Source: Sphingobacteriales bacterium
GTDB taxonomy: Bacteria > Bacteroidota > Bacteroidia > Chitinophagales > Chitinophagaceae
Assembly: GCA_012270485.1 (NCBI GenBank)
Contig: JAAXIF010000065.1
Coordinates: 224,959-288,958, forward strand
Direction of reading: 5' to 3'
DNA length: 64,000 bases
In this document: in pieces, positions 15,881 to 24,212 of the stretch
Position numbering within the stretch: the first letter of the stretch is position 1
Layout: each line of letters starts with the position of its first letter
Notes under the pieces: model-generated
Database searches by the model: none
What the model was told of the DNA's origin: nothing
The model's input: only the letters and a program-made list of their open reading frames with translations
Translations under genes and position numbers: made by a program

Positions 15881-15906
15881 AAGGGAGATGATCACTCATC
15901 TCCCTT
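15881..15906. terminator. Bidirectional terminator between the toxin remnant and tsf
   Basis: AAGGGAGATGA/TCATCTCCCTT, an 11-bp perfect stem with a 4-nt loop (15892-15895), flanked by A-run and T/A-rich sequence. It separates the convergent PIN remnant and tsf (end 15928). Confidence 0.8.
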
Positions 15907-15927
15907 ACTATAAAAATCTGAATTGAA

Positions 15928-16764
15928 TTAACCTAAAGCCACACGCTTAAATCCGGTAACAGTTATATTACCTGCATTTTTCAGGTAAGCTTCTACGGTG
16001 ATGCTACCATCTTTTACGAAAGCCTGTGCCAACAAAGTATTCTCTTTGAAGAATGCATTCAGTTTACCTTCTGCGATCTTAGCGATCATATCATCGGGTT
16101 TACCTGCCATTTTAGGATCTGCTTTCATGGTATCTACCACAATTGCTCTTTCTCTTTCAATGGTTTCAGCAGGAATGCTATTCGCATCTACCGCCAATGG
16201 ATTCATCGCAGCAATTTGCATCGCCACATCTTTACCAGCCTCAGCAGCTTCGCTGCTTAAGCCAACCAATACACCCATACGGTATGCACCATGGATATAA
16301 GATGCTACATAAGGAGCTTCTACTCTTTCAAACTTGGCGATACCGATTTTTTCACCAATAGCAGCCAGTTTATCATTGATCATGTCCGCTACTTTAGAAC
16401 CATTGATCACTACTTCACTCAGTTCTTCCGCACTTTTTACATTGTTAGCAACAGCTGCATCAGCAATGGTCTGTGCAAATGCAACGAAATCTGCATTCTT
16501 AGATACGAAATCTGTTTCGCAACTAATACAAACCACAAAACCGGTTTTGTTATCAGCTGAAGTTTTAGCGATGATCACACCTTCTTTTGCTTCACGGTCG
16601 CTACGCTTAGCAGCAACTTTCTGTCCTTGCTTACGCAACCAGTCGATCGCAGCTTCGAAATCACCATTGGTTTCAGTCAAAGCTTTTCTGCAATCCATCA
16701 TGCCGGCACCTGTGGCCTGGCGTAATTTGTTGATATCAGCGGCTGTAATTGTTACAGTACTCAT
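15928..16764 (-). CDS. tsf: Translation elongation factor Ts
   Basis: Guanine nucleotide exchange factor for EF-Tu, 278 residues. N-terminal UBA-like domain ITAADINKLRQATGAGMMDCRKAL with the TGAGMMDC signature and NGDFEAAIDWLRKQG; first core domain RSDREAKEGVIIAK, SCETDFVSKNADFV; second domain MQIAAMNPLAVD with ERAIVVDTMKADPKMAGKPD. Shorter than E. coli Ts by a few residues. Directly downstream of rpsB (208-nt gap), the common bacterial order rpsB-tsf. Confidence 0.97.
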   Translation of the reverse strand: MSTVTITAADINKLRQATGAGMMDCRKALTETNGDFEAAIDWLRKQGQKVAAKRSDREAKEGVIIAKTSADNKTGFVVCISCETDFVSKNADFVAFAQTIADAAVANNVKSAEELSEVVINGSKVADMINDKLAAIGEKIGIAKFERVEAPYVASYIHGAYRMGVLVGLSSEAAEAGKDVAMQIAAMNPLAVDANSIPAETIERERAIVVDTMKADPKMAGKPDDMIAKIAEGKLNAFFKENTLLAQAFVKDGSITVEAYLKNAGNITVTGFKRVALG

Positions 16765-16972
16765 GGTATGTTGAATTTTGAATGTTGATTGAAATGTATC
16801 TGATGACGCGCAAAATTATGGGCTGTATCAGAACGCTTATTTTATGAAATGATGAACAAGTATTGTCAAATACGATGCCTGATCATCAAAAGACTGAAGT
16901 GTATATATAAATTGGGTCATTATGTCACTATCTGGAGAGATAATGACGCAATGACCCAATCTGATTACTTCA

Positions 16973-17863
16973 TTATCTGCTTCCACCGCCACCGGCTGGA
17001 CGACGGCTTCCCGGAACACGACGCTTAGGAGCTCCACTTCCTTCACCCGCACCAGCACCACCACGGCGACCACCACGTGCAGCTTCGGCTTGTGCTTCAG
17101 CTTCTAATCTGCGTGCTTTTGCTTCGTTCTCGTTGTTGCTATCTTCTGTTTCTTCTTCATCTTTTGAAGCCTGACGTTCAGCCAAACCTTCTGCAATAGC
17201 AGCTACGATATAGTTAGTGATGATGGCAATAGACTTAGTAGCATCATCATTCGCAGGAATAGCAAAATCTACTTTATTAGGATCGCAGTTGGTATCAACC
17301 ATACCAAAAGTGGTAATGCCTAAACGCTTCGCTTCCGCCAATGCGATATGCTCATGACCGATATCAACCAAGAACAATGCTGCCGGTAAACGACCCAACT
17401 GCGCGATACCACCCAACACTTTCTCCATTTTGTCTTTATCACGACTCAATGTCAATCTTTCTTTTTTGGTCAGGCTTTCAGCACTGCCATCCGCCAGCAT
17501 TTTTTCGATGCTCTGCATTTTCTTCACGCTCTTACGAACGGTGTTGAAGTTGGTCAACATACCACCTAACCAACGTTCTGTAGCGAAAGGCATGTTCACA
17601 CGCTTAGCGCATTCACTCACGATTTCTTTCGCTTGTTTTTTGGTGGCCACAAACATGATCTTCTTACCGCTCTTCGCGATCTGCTTCACAGCCGCCGCAG
17701 CTTCCTGCAGGTGATCAACAGTTTTATTCAGATCAATGATGTGAATACCTTTCTTCTCAGCAAAGATGTAAGGCAACATCTTGGGATTCCACTTCTTTTT
17801 CAGGTGACCAAAGTGTACGCCGGCCTCCAGAAGTTGTTGCTGTAATGAAGTGTTATTTTCCAT
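16973..17863 (-). CDS. rpsB: Small ribosomal subunit protein uS2 (S2) with a Gly/Arg-rich C-terminal tail
   Basis: 296 residues. The S2 core (residues 1-235): QLLEAGVHFGHLKKKWNPKMLPYIF, IHIIDLNKTVDHL, ATKKQAKEIV, RWLGGMLTNFNTVRKS, FLVDIGHEHIALAEAKRLGI, GMVDTNCDP. After it come about 60 extra residues: an acidic DEEETEDSNNENE, an Ala-rich segment, then a tail rich in Gly, Arg and Pro (RGGRRGGAGAG, SRRPAGGGGSR). E. coli S2 lacks the latter tail; an RG-rich tail is likely to contact rRNA or other RNA. Same strand as rpsI, rplM; an inverted repeat precedes its start. Confidence 0.96.
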   Translation of the reverse strand: MENNTSLQQQLLEAGVHFGHLKKKWNPKMLPYIFAEKKGIHIIDLNKTVDHLQEAAAAVKQIAKSGKKIMFVATKKQAKEIVSECAKRVNMPFATERWLGGMLTNFNTVRKSVKKMQSIEKMLADGSAESLTKKERLTLSRDKDKMEKVLGGIAQLGRLPAALFLVDIGHEHIALAEAKRLGITTFGMVDTNCDPNKVDFAIPANDDATKSIAIITNYIVAAIAEGLAERQASKDEEETEDSNNENEAKARRLEAEAQAEAARGGRRGGAGAGEGSGAPKRRVPGSRRPAGGGGSR

Positions 17864-17898
17864 CTTGTATGATTATAAAATTTTAATTTTTTTTTGTT

Positions 17899-17969
17899 GT
17901 CCATAGACCATAGTCCATGGTCCATACCGATTGATAACCATGGACCATTGACTATGGACCATGGTCCGT
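17899..17969. repeat. Inverted repeat of CCATAGWCCATGG words
   Basis: Arms of about 30 nt (17899-17928, 17938-17967) made of GTCCATAG/CCATGGTC words and pairing over most of their length with a few shifted bases. One end lies only a few nt from the rpsI stop (17972). Being inside the rplM-rpsI-rpsB order it may weaken or tune read-through to rpsB. Same word family as 4521-4596 and 22968-23055. Confidence 0.7.
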
Positions 17970-17971
17970 TA

Positions 17972-18361
17972 TTAACGCTTACTGAACTGGTAGCTTCTAC
18001 GTGCTTTCTTGTGACCGAATTTCTTACGTTCAACACCACGTGGATCACGCTTCAGTTGTCCGGCTGCCTTCAATGAAGGACGGAAATCAGCGCTGATCTC
18101 TAACAATGCACGAGCAATACCCAATTTGGCTGCTTCAGCTTGTCCTTTCAGACCACCACCTTGTGCATTGATCACTACATCATACTTACCCAGTACTTCT
18201 GCAGTTTTTAAAGGAGCTTCTACCTGATTCTGCAGGTATACCAGCGGAAAATATTCTTTATAATCTTTATCGTTTACAGTGATCTTACCATCACCCTTGC
18301 TAATGAATACACGGGTAACAGCTTCTTTACGGCGACCAACTGCGTTTTTTTGTTTTTCCAT
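17972..18361 (-). CDS. rpsI: Small ribosomal subunit protein uS9 (S9)
   Basis: 129 residues. GRRKEAVTRVFISKGDGKITVN near the start, then LKTAEVLGKYDVVINAQGGGLKGQAEAAKLGIARALL, and the C-terminal basic tail DPRGVERKKFGHKKARRSYQFSKR whose end reaches the P-site tRNA in the ribosome. The final Lys-Arg residues are conserved in the family. Follows rplM by 36 nt, the universal rplM-rpsI pair. Confidence 0.97.
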   Translation of the reverse strand: MEKQKNAVGRRKEAVTRVFISKGDGKITVNDKDYKEYFPLVYLQNQVEAPLKTAEVLGKYDVVINAQGGGLKGQAEAAKLGIARALLEISADFRPSLKAAGQLKRDPRGVERKKFGHKKARRSYQFSKR

Positions 18362-18397
18362 TTATCAGGAATTTGTAATTAGCTAATTTGTTGTTGA

Positions 18398-18841
18398 TTA
18401 GAACTTTAGTTCTTTAGGTTGTTGTGCACTGTGCGGATGTGCAGTACCTGCATACACAAACAATTTCTTGATCATTTTACGACCCAAACGATTCTTAGGG
18501 AGCATACCTTTTACAGCTCTCTCCATAATGACTTCCGGACGACGCTTGATCAGATCTTGTGCAGCTTCTTCTTTCTTACCACCTGGGTAACCGGAGAAGT
18601 TGATGTATTGTTTGTCTTCGAATTTGTTACCCGTGAAAACCACTTTTTCAGCATTGATAACAATTACGTAGTCACCACAATCAACGTGCGGTGTGTAATA
18701 AGCTTTGTTCTTACCACGAAGAACAGAAGCAATCTTAGAGGCAATACGTCCTACGGTTTGATTAGTACCGTCCACAACGTACCAGTTGTGCTGTACGGTA
18801 GCCGCATTCGCATGCTTCGTAGTGAAATGAAGTTTACTCAT
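18398..18841 (-). CDS. rplM: Large ribosomal subunit protein uL13 (L13)
   Basis: 147 residues. [47 protein letters not shown] and [32 protein letters not shown] are the uL13 signatures (the long runs are at residues 21-68 and 113-144). First gene of the block rplM-rpsI-rpsB-tsf on the minus strand, with its own consensus promoter 69 nt upstream. Confidence 0.97.
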   Translation of the reverse strand: MSKLHFTTKHANAATVQHNWYVVDGTNQTVGRIASKIASVLRGKNKAYYTPHVDCGDYVIVINAEKVVFTGNKFEDKQYINFSGYPGGKKEEAAQDLIKRRPEVIMERAVKGMLPKNRLGRKMIKKLFVYAGTAHPHSAQQPKELKF

Positions 18842-18909
18842 AATATTTCTTTTTAAGTGAACCCGGCGCTATCCCACCGGACTTATAATGATCCCAGAAT
18901 TTGGGACGG

Positions 18910-18941
18910 CAAAGGTAGGTCTGATATAGATGATTTTCCAA
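18910..18941 (-). promoter_or_regulatory. Promoter of rplM operon (TTG-N21-TACCTTTG)
   Basis: On the reverse strand TTG is at 18941-18939 and TACCTTTG at 18917-18910, 21-nt spacer. The leader to rplM is about 65 nt, long enough for ribosomal-protein autoregulation, but I see no obvious conserved leader structure. Confidence 0.75.
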
Positions 18942-19027
18942 AGAAATTGGGATGTATTTTTAATCGAACCTTTGTAATTAATTGATTTTCAATAAAAAAT
19001 TTGGTTGAAAATTTCTATTGATGAAAA

Positions 19028-19083
19028 AATAAGCCACAGATGCACAGATTATAGAACAATAATCTGTGCATCTGTGGCTTATT
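19028..19083. terminator. Perfect 25-bp hairpin between the hydrolase and the rplM operon
   Basis: Arms 19028-19052 and 19059-19083 pair without a mismatch around a 6-nt loop (AGAACA). Built of AAGCCACAGATGCACAGATT words that also occur at 51371-51410. It separates the hydrolase (ending 19147) from the rplM promoter. The flanks are A/T-rich, so it can terminate in either direction. Confidence 0.8.
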
Positions 19084-19146
19084 ATAACACTACTTTATCT
19101 CATTTCAATACAAACGACTTGTAGCTTGAACCTTGCAGCTTATAGC

Positions 19147-20025
19147 CTATTTCTTTAAAAAGCCCTGATACTCCATCCAAGCTGCAAGCTGATCAGCCCA
19201 AGCATCGGAAGGCTGTTGCTGCTTGCGGATACCAAAACCATGTCCACCTTTATTGTATACATGCAATTCAGCAGATCGTTTTGCATTGTTCCATTTCGAA
19301 TACAACGCTACACTATGTGTTTGCAGACCGATCTGATCATCTGATGCCACTGCAATAAACATGGGGGGCGCATCCCCCGCGACCGTTCCTTGCATTTCCG
19401 GAGGTAGAAAAGCATAAATGGGTGCCACAAAATCAGGTTTATTTTCTGCGTTATATCCAAAACCCGCTGAACCGGCCACAGTTCCACCTGCAGAAAAACC
19501 CATGATGCCTATTTTATTTGGATCAACACCCAATTGCGCTGCATTTTTTCTGACATAAGCTATTGCCTGCTTTCCATCTGCAATCGCCATAGGAACAGAT
19601 GCCATTTGTTTGGCCTGTAAATCCTTATCACCAAATGAGGCGTTGAAATCTTTGATCGGGTCATCGCCTGATGCTTTTGCCAATCTGTATTTTAACACAA
19701 AACAGGTAACGCCTTTTGTAGCCAGCCATCTTGCAACACCCAATCCTTCGTTTTCTATGGATAAAGCAAAGAAGCCTCCGCCCGGACAAATGATTACCGA
19801 TGTCCCATTCGCTTTTCCTGCTTCCGGCTTGATCACTGTTAGCGTGGGCTCTGACACATTAAAAACCACCGGTGTATTCCATGCAGTCTTTTCGATATAA
19901 GCTTCAGACCATGTCCAATTTTCAGAACCTGGGGCTTTACCTTCGTAAATTTTGATCACTTCTTGCGCATTTGTAAACGAGCAACAGATCAAAAAGAGCA
20001 ATGCATTGAAAATTGACTTTATCAT
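19147..20025 (-). CDS. Secreted alpha/beta hydrolase (acetyl-xylan-esterase / BD-FAE type)
   Basis: About 292 residues from the ATG at 20023-20025 (an upstream in-frame TTG adds MNT only). Signal peptide MIKSIFNALLFLICCSFTNAQ. Hydrolase landmarks: the oxyanion motif CPGGGFFALS, the nucleophile elbow GFSAGGTVAGS, acid residue in AVASDDQIG and the catalytic His in NKGGHGFGI. This matches exported carbohydrate-esterase-like proteins of Bacteroidota that remove acetyl or feruloyl groups from plant polysaccharides; here no polysaccharide locus (SusC/D) is adjacent. Promoter: AAACTTTG (20070-20063, reverse) is a one-mismatch -7 box with TTG 23 nt further up, so the repeated sequences at 20072-20239 lie directly upstream. 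Confidence 0.85.
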   Translation of the reverse strand: MIKSIFNALLFLICCSFTNAQEVIKIYEGKAPGSENWTWSEAYIEKTAWNTPVVFNVSEPTLTVIKPEAGKANGTSVIICPGGGFFALSIENEGLGVARWLATKGVTCFVLKYRLAKASGDDPIKDFNASFGDKDLQAKQMASVPMAIADGKQAIAYVRKNAAQLGVDPNKIGIMGFSAGGTVAGSAGFGYNAENKPDFVAPIYAFLPPEMQGTVAGDAPPMFIAVASDDQIGLQTHSVALYSKWNNAKRSAELHVYNKGGHGFGIRKQQQPSDAWADQLAAWMEYQGFLKK

Positions 20026-20138
20026 TGTATTCAATATTTATTTGTTACAGATTAGATATTAACAAAGTTTCTCAGCCATTGTTGGTCATAAATCAACAGC
20101 ATCATTTGTTTGAAAGAGTAACCAACACTTCACAGGGG

Positions 20139-20178
20139 GGTTCACAAAGGGTTCACTAAGGGTTCACTAGGGGTTCAC
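20139..20178 (+). repeat. Four GGTTCAC repeats at exact 11-bp spacing
   Basis: GGTTCAC occurs at 20139, 20150, 20161 and 20172, each copy starting 11 bp after the previous, with variable CAAAG/TAAG/TAG filling. One DNA turn per repeat puts all copies on one face of the helix, as in iterons or arrays of a DNA-binding protein. Located between a VIT gene end and the hydrolase promoter. Confidence 0.75.
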
Positions 20179-20190
20179 CTATAGTTAACC

Positions 20191-20199
20191 TTATCCACA
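20191..20199 (+). promoter_or_regulatory. DnaA-box-like TTATCCACA
   Basis: Exact match to the E. coli consensus DnaA box, 12 bp after the GGTTCAC array. A single 9-mer is expected by chance about once per 130 kb per strand at even base usage, so alone it proves nothing; the adjacent phased array makes it worth noting. Confidence 0.4.
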
Positions 20200-20252
20200 T
20201 TTTAATTCAGCCATTGTTGATTGCCGGTCAATAGCATCACTAATTTATTTCC

Positions 20253-20960
20253 TCACGCAACATTTACACCAAACAAGTAACCTACCAATGCCGAAAGACC
20301 CATTGCAATAGTTCCCCAAAAAGTAACTCTTATAACCGCTTTCATAACTCCTGAGCCACCAGTCTTAGCCGCTAATGCACCAAGAATGATCAAAAAAATG
20401 ATCGCTGATCCATACAATGTATACCTTAATGACTCCAAAGGAAGAAACAATGTAGCGAACAAGGGTAATACACCACCTGCAGTAAAAGCCGCACCTGATG
20501 CCAACGCAGCTTGAATAGGATTGGCCTGACTGATTTCATTCAATCCCAATTCATCTCTTAAATGTGCGCCCAATGCGTCATGTTCTGTAAGCTCTTTAGC
20601 AACCAACATCGCTGTTTCTTTTTTCAAACCTCTTTGTTCATAGATCTCTGCCAATCTCTGTAATTCCAGCTCGGGCATTTCTTCAAGTTCTTGCTTTTCA
20701 CGAATAATATCTGCTTTCTCCACATCGGTTTGTGAACTCACGGAAACATATTCACCGGCTGCCATAGATAATGCACCGGCCACCAAACCCGCTACTGTTG
20801 CCAATACGATTGGGTCTCTAGTAACACTGGCAGAAGCTACACCAATGGCAATACTTGCAGTAGATAATATGCCATCATTGGCTCCTAAAACAGCCGCACG
20901 TAACCAATTACTTCGATTGATATAATGTGGCGCGAGATAATCATCCATGTGTGCTGACAT
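20253..20960 (-). CDS. VIT1/CCC1 family transporter (VIT family)
   Basis: About 235 residues from the ATG at 20958-20960; an in-frame TTG upstream is less likely. Integral membrane protein that moves Fe2+ or Mn2+ in its family. NRSNWLRAAVLGANDGILSTASIAIGVASA and LVAGALSMAAGEYVSVSSQTD are the classic motifs (helices 1 and 2, with the Gly-Glu-Tyr proton/metal site), followed by a cytoplasmic helical insert with repeated Glu (KQELEEMPELELQRLAEIYEQRG) that binds metal in plant VIT1, and three C-terminal helices. Divergent from the amidohydrolase gene. Confidence 0.88.
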   Translation of the reverse strand: MSAHMDDYLAPHYINRSNWLRAAVLGANDGILSTASIAIGVASASVTRDPIVLATVAGLVAGALSMAAGEYVSVSSQTDVEKADIIREKQELEEMPELELQRLAEIYEQRGLKKETAMLVAKELTEHDALGAHLRDELGLNEISQANPIQAALASGAAFTAGGVLPLFATLFLPLESLRYTLYGSAIIFLIILGALAAKTGGSGVMKAVIRVTFWGTIAMGLSALVGYLFGVNVA

Positions 20961-21046
20961 AACTATATTTTTATCTTGACTCCTGTTCAAGTTACTAAAC
21001 TATTGTAATAGAAGAACGAGTTATACAATAACTTAGCAATCGTAAA

Positions 21047-22216
21047 ATGGCTTATAAAAAATTCAATGCTTCGCAACTTTTTACCGGCAAGGAAATGCTG
21101 GATGAAAATACTGTACTTATTACTGATACCTCAGGTAATATTGAAGCCATTGTTGTCAAAGAAGAAGCCGGAGAAGATGTACAAACGCTAGAGGGAATTC
21201 TCTGTCCCGGTTTTATCAATGCCCACTGCCATTTAGAACTAAGCCATTTAAAAAGCTATATTCCTGAAAAAACGGGTTTGGTAGATTTTGTTTTACAGGT
21301 GGTACAGCAAAGACATTTCCCTGATGAAGAAATATTAGCTGCCATCAGCAAAGCAGAAGATGATATGCTAAACGCAGGTATTGTAGCAGTAGGAGATATT
21401 TGCAACAACACCCACACTCTCTCACAAAAGAAGTTACAACGGTTACAATACCATCATTTCATTGAGATCAGTGGTTGGAATCCTGCTATTGCAGGAATCA
21501 GAATGCAGAAATCATTGGATTATTTCAAAGAGTTTCATACTGTATTTCCTGACCGGTCCAGTATTTCGCCTCATGCACCTTACTCTGTTTCCACTGCATT
21601 GTGGCAGGAAATGCAACCTTACTTTACAGATCAAATCATTACCATCCACAACCAAGAATCAGCGGCAGAAAATGAATTATTCAAATCTGATAGTGGCGAT
21701 TTTAAAAGATTGTATCAATTGATGCAAATCAGTAATCCTTCTTTTACTGCTACCGGAAAAAACAGCTTGCCTTCGGTATTTCATTATCTCGAAGCAGCCA
21801 AGCATGTATTACTAGTGCATAACAGCTTTACCGAACAATCGGATATTGATTTTATCCGATCATCAAAAGCCCCTGTATCCTTTTGTTTATGCCCAAACGC
21901 CAACTTATATATCGAACAAATATTACCACCCGTTGATCTTTTTGTGAAAAATGATATCACATTGGTTATCGGAACAGATAGTCTTGCCAGTAATCATCAG
22001 TTGAGTATACTGGATGAATTGAAAACCCTTCATCAGCATTTTCCCCATCTCTCACTTTCTCTTTTACTGAAAGCCGTTACATACAATGGTGCTACAGCAT
22101 TAGGAATAGAAAAAGAGTTAGGCAGTTTTGAAAAAGGAAAAAAACCGGGTGTTTTGTTATTGAAGGATATTGCAGATAAGATTACTGCTGATACTTCTGT
22201 TCAACGAGTATTATGA
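21047..22216 (+). CDS. Amidohydrolase superfamily enzyme (cytosine-deaminase / aminofutalosine-deaminase-like)
   Basis: 389 residues. Metal ligands: HCHLE in [30 protein letters not shown] and the Asp in GTDSLASNH, which together are the signature of the deaminase subgroup acting on amidine or amine groups of purine-like substrates. GTDSLASN resembles aminofutalosine deaminase (MqnX) of the futalosine menaquinone route, but no other mqn gene is in the window, so that is only a candidate. No signal peptide. Convergent and nearly abutting recO (6 nt between stops). Confidence 0.78.
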   Translation: MAYKKFNASQLFTGKEMLDENTVLITDTSGNIEAIVVKEEAGEDVQTLEGILCPGFINAHCHLELSHLKSYIPEKTGLVDFVLQVVQQRHFPDEEILAAISKAEDDMLNAGIVAVGDICNNTHTLSQKKLQRLQYHHFIEISGWNPAIAGIRMQKSLDYFKEFHTVFPDRSSISPHAPYSVSTALWQEMQPYFTDQIITIHNQESAAENELFKSDSGDFKRLYQLMQISNPSFTATGKNSLPSVFHYLEAAKHVLLVHNSFTEQSDIDFIRSSKAPVSFCLCPNANLYIEQILPPVDLFVKNDITLVIGTDSLASNHQLSILDELKTLHQHFPHLSLSLLLKAVTYNGATALGIEKELGSFEKGKKPGVLLLKDIADKITADTSVQRVL

Positions 22217-22221
22217 GACAA

Positions 22222-22959
22222 CTAACTCAATATCTCCTGAAGAATAGCCAGTGTTTTCAACTCCCCAAAATCGGCAATATGCAATGCCATGTAATTTTGA
22301 TACGATTCTAATAAAGCTCTTCTGGCAGAACGATTCAGTTTTAGATTCTCAAGCTCATTGTAAAAAGAAAGATCAATCAACTGCGAAGTCAATTCAGCCA
22401 TTTGTCCATCTAGAAAATACGGATGCTGAGGTAAAGTATTCACAAAAACACCTTCTTGCAAATCCAATACCGCCGTATCCTTACCAAACTTTCCTTGTGG
22501 ACGAAAACCCAATTCCGATGCAAGGTGTAGAACAAAATACAAAGGCAGATTCGCCGTTAAAGTTTCATTGCCTTTATCGAGCTGTTTCAAACTGTCTTCA
22601 ATCAAATAAAACAATTCAGGATTGGCTTCCGGTTGTTTCAAACTGTGTTGTACCAGTTCAATCATATACATAGCAACAGAGTGCTTCACTACATCCGACA
22701 ACACATGTTCATACAAATAACTCCACCGATATTCCTTCACAAATTGTAATTGCTTCAATTCATTGTGATACACTTCCATATCCAACAATGCAGAAGGCTG
22801 AAAATAACCCGCTTTACCTGCTGAAGTTTTGGTAGACTGTCGAACCCCTTTTACCAAATAACTCTGAATGCCAAACAACTCCGTATACACGGTTGTGATG
22901 ACACTCGTATCACCATACTTAACCGTTCGCAGTACTATGCCTTTTGTGGAGTGGATCAT
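22222..22959 (-). CDS. recO: DNA repair protein RecO
   Basis: Loads RecA on SSB-coated DNA together with RecR/RecF. About 245 residues from the ATG at 22957-22959; the frame extends five codons upstream into the CCATGGTCCATAG repeat. N-terminal OB fold MIHSTKGIVLRTVKYGDTSVITTVYTELFGIQSYLVKGVR (residues 1-40), SAGKAGYFQPSALLDMEVYHNE, then the helical C-domain with ELVQHSLKQPEANPELFYLIEDSL and ELGFRPQGKFG. The zinc-binding Cys cluster of some RecO proteins is absent, as is common in Bacteroidota. Confidence 0.92.
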   Translation of the reverse strand: MIHSTKGIVLRTVKYGDTSVITTVYTELFGIQSYLVKGVRQSTKTSAGKAGYFQPSALLDMEVYHNELKQLQFVKEYRWSYLYEHVLSDVVKHSVAMYMIELVQHSLKQPEANPELFYLIEDSLKQLDKGNETLTANLPLYFVLHLASELGFRPQGKFGKDTAVLDLQEGVFVNTLPQHPYFLDGQMAELTSQLIDLSFYNELENLKLNRSARRALLESYQNYMALHIADFGELKTLAILQEILS

Positions 22960-22967
22960 GTGAGAGC

Positions 22968-23055
22968 AGTCCATGGTCCATAGTCCATGGTGAATGGTGG
23001 TTTAATTTTATGATGCAAATAACTTCCAAGTCCACAATACCATGGACCATGGACC
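22968..23055. repeat. Inverted repeat of CCATGGTCCATAG words with long loop
   Basis: Left arm 22968-22993 (AGTCCATGGTCCATAGTCCATGG) pairs partly with 23038-23055 (TACCATGGACCATGGACC). It fills the gap between pheS stop and recO start on the minus strand. Same word family as 4521-4596 and 17899-17969. Confidence 0.65.
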
Positions 23056-23059
23056 CCAA

Positions 23060-24091
23060 TCACACCGCCCCCGTAAACTGTTTCAAAAACCTTACATCAT
23101 TCTGTGAGTAAAGGCGCAGGTCGTTTACTTGGTATTTTAATTGTGTAATTCTTTCTATACCCATACCAAAGGCGAAGCCGGTGTATTTATTGGAATCGAT
23201 ACCAAAGTTTTCCAGCACTTTCGGATGCACCATACCACTACCCAATATCTCTACCCATCCTGTATGTTTACAGATATTACAACCATCACCACCACAAATC
23301 TGACAGCTGATATCCATTTCAGCACTGGGTTCTGTAAAAGGAAAATAGCTCGGTCTGAAGCGCACTTTTACATGTTTACCAAATAGTTCTTGTACGAAAA
23401 AGTATAAGGTTTGTTTCAAATCAGCAAAGCTTACATTTTCATCGATGTATAAACCTTCTACCTGATGGAAAAAGCAATGTGCTCTAGCACTGATGGTTTC
23501 ATTTCGATACACACGACCCGGACAAATCACACGGATCGGTGGTTTTTGTGTTTCCATCACTCGTGCCTGTACACTGCTGGTATGTGTACGCAATAACCAA
23601 TCAGGATTCTGACTGATATAAAAAGTATCCTGCATGTCACGCGCAGGATGATCTTCTGGAAGATTCATGGCTCCGAAATTATGCCAGTCGTCTTCAATCT
23701 CCGGACCTTCCGCTACCGCAAAACCCAAACGACCAAAAATGGAGACAATTTGATTGCGAACAATATTCAATGGGTGTCTGGTACCCACAGGAAAGACTTC
23801 TCCGGGTAAAGTAATATCTCTTTGCTGATCACCACCAGCGGCTACACCTTCTGTTTGCTCTTTTAATGCAGTATATCTCGCTTCTGCAAACTCTTTGAAC
23901 TCATTGAGTATTTGTCCGAACACCTTTTTTTGTTCATTCGGTACATTTTTCATCTCTCCCATAACAGTCTTTACCAAGCCCTTGGTTCCAAGGTACTTGA
24001 TGCGAAAAGCTTCTACCTGAGCGGGGGTGGTAGCTTCAAAAGCCTGCATTTCCTGTTTGTATTGCTCAATTTGTTGCACAATCTGTTCCAT
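23060..24091 (-). CDS. pheS: Phenylalanine--tRNA ligase alpha subunit
   Basis: 343 residues. N-terminal coiled-coil (about 1-90) with FRIKYLGTKGLVKTVMGEMK; class II catalytic domain with motif 1 PGEVFPVGTRHPLN, motif 2 RTHTSSVQARVM...IRVICPGRVYRNE, FHQVEGLYID, FRPSYFPFTEPSAEMDISCQICG and motif 3 GMGIERITQLKY. Internal C-x2-C-x4-C-x2-C of SCQICGGDGCNICKHTG is a normal feature of many PheS. The pheT gene is not in the window. A -7-like TATCTTCG stops 4 nt before the ATG. Confidence 0.96.
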   Translation of the reverse strand: MEQIVQQIEQYKQEMQAFEATTPAQVEAFRIKYLGTKGLVKTVMGEMKNVPNEQKKVFGQILNEFKEFAEARYTALKEQTEGVAAGGDQQRDITLPGEVFPVGTRHPLNIVRNQIVSIFGRLGFAVAEGPEIEDDWHNFGAMNLPEDHPARDMQDTFYISQNPDWLLRTHTSSVQARVMETQKPPIRVICPGRVYRNETISARAHCFFHQVEGLYIDENVSFADLKQTLYFFVQELFGKHVKVRFRPSYFPFTEPSAEMDISCQICGGDGCNICKHTGWVEILGSGMVHPKVLENFGIDSNKYTGFAFGMGIERITQLKYQVNDLRLYSQNDVRFLKQFTGAV

Positions 24092-24095
24092 ATTG

Positions 24096-24103
24096 CGAAG
24101 ATA
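24096..24103 (-). promoter_or_regulatory. -7 box TATCTTCG of pheS, 4 nt from the start codon
   Basis: Reverse strand TATCTTCG, one mismatch (TTCG for TTTG) to the -7 consensus, ending 4 nt before the ATG (24091). Predicts a leaderless or nearly leaderless mRNA. Confidence 0.45.
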
Positions 24104-24182
24104 AACAGCGTAGGGGAGTGATGAAAAAATGATTTGTTGAAGGCAATAACGTTAAAATACATCCTGAAAAGCCCTAATTACT

Positions 24183-24190
24183 TACATTTG
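24183..24190 (+). promoter_or_regulatory. -7 box TACATTTG of the DUF4290 gene
   Basis: Consensus -7 box, 22 nt before the ATG (24213). No TTG at usual distance upstream. Confidence 0.55.
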
Positions 24191-24212
24191 TTCTCTTACT
24201 TATTATCGTTAC

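Larger units (their letters stand above)
20072..20239. repeat. Two 33-bp direct repeats bracketing a phased repeat array
   Basis: Copies at 20072-20104 and 20207-20239 both open with TCAGCCATTGTTG and end in TCAAyAGCATCA, same length, diverged in between. They are 135 bp apart and frame the GGTTCAC array and the DnaA-box-like TTATCCACA. Confidence 0.7.

Noticed and set aside
20139..20178. The GGTTCAC array as a CRISPR-like repeat
   Set aside because: Repeats are 7 nt with 4-nt fillings; no spacers of CRISPR size and no cas gene.
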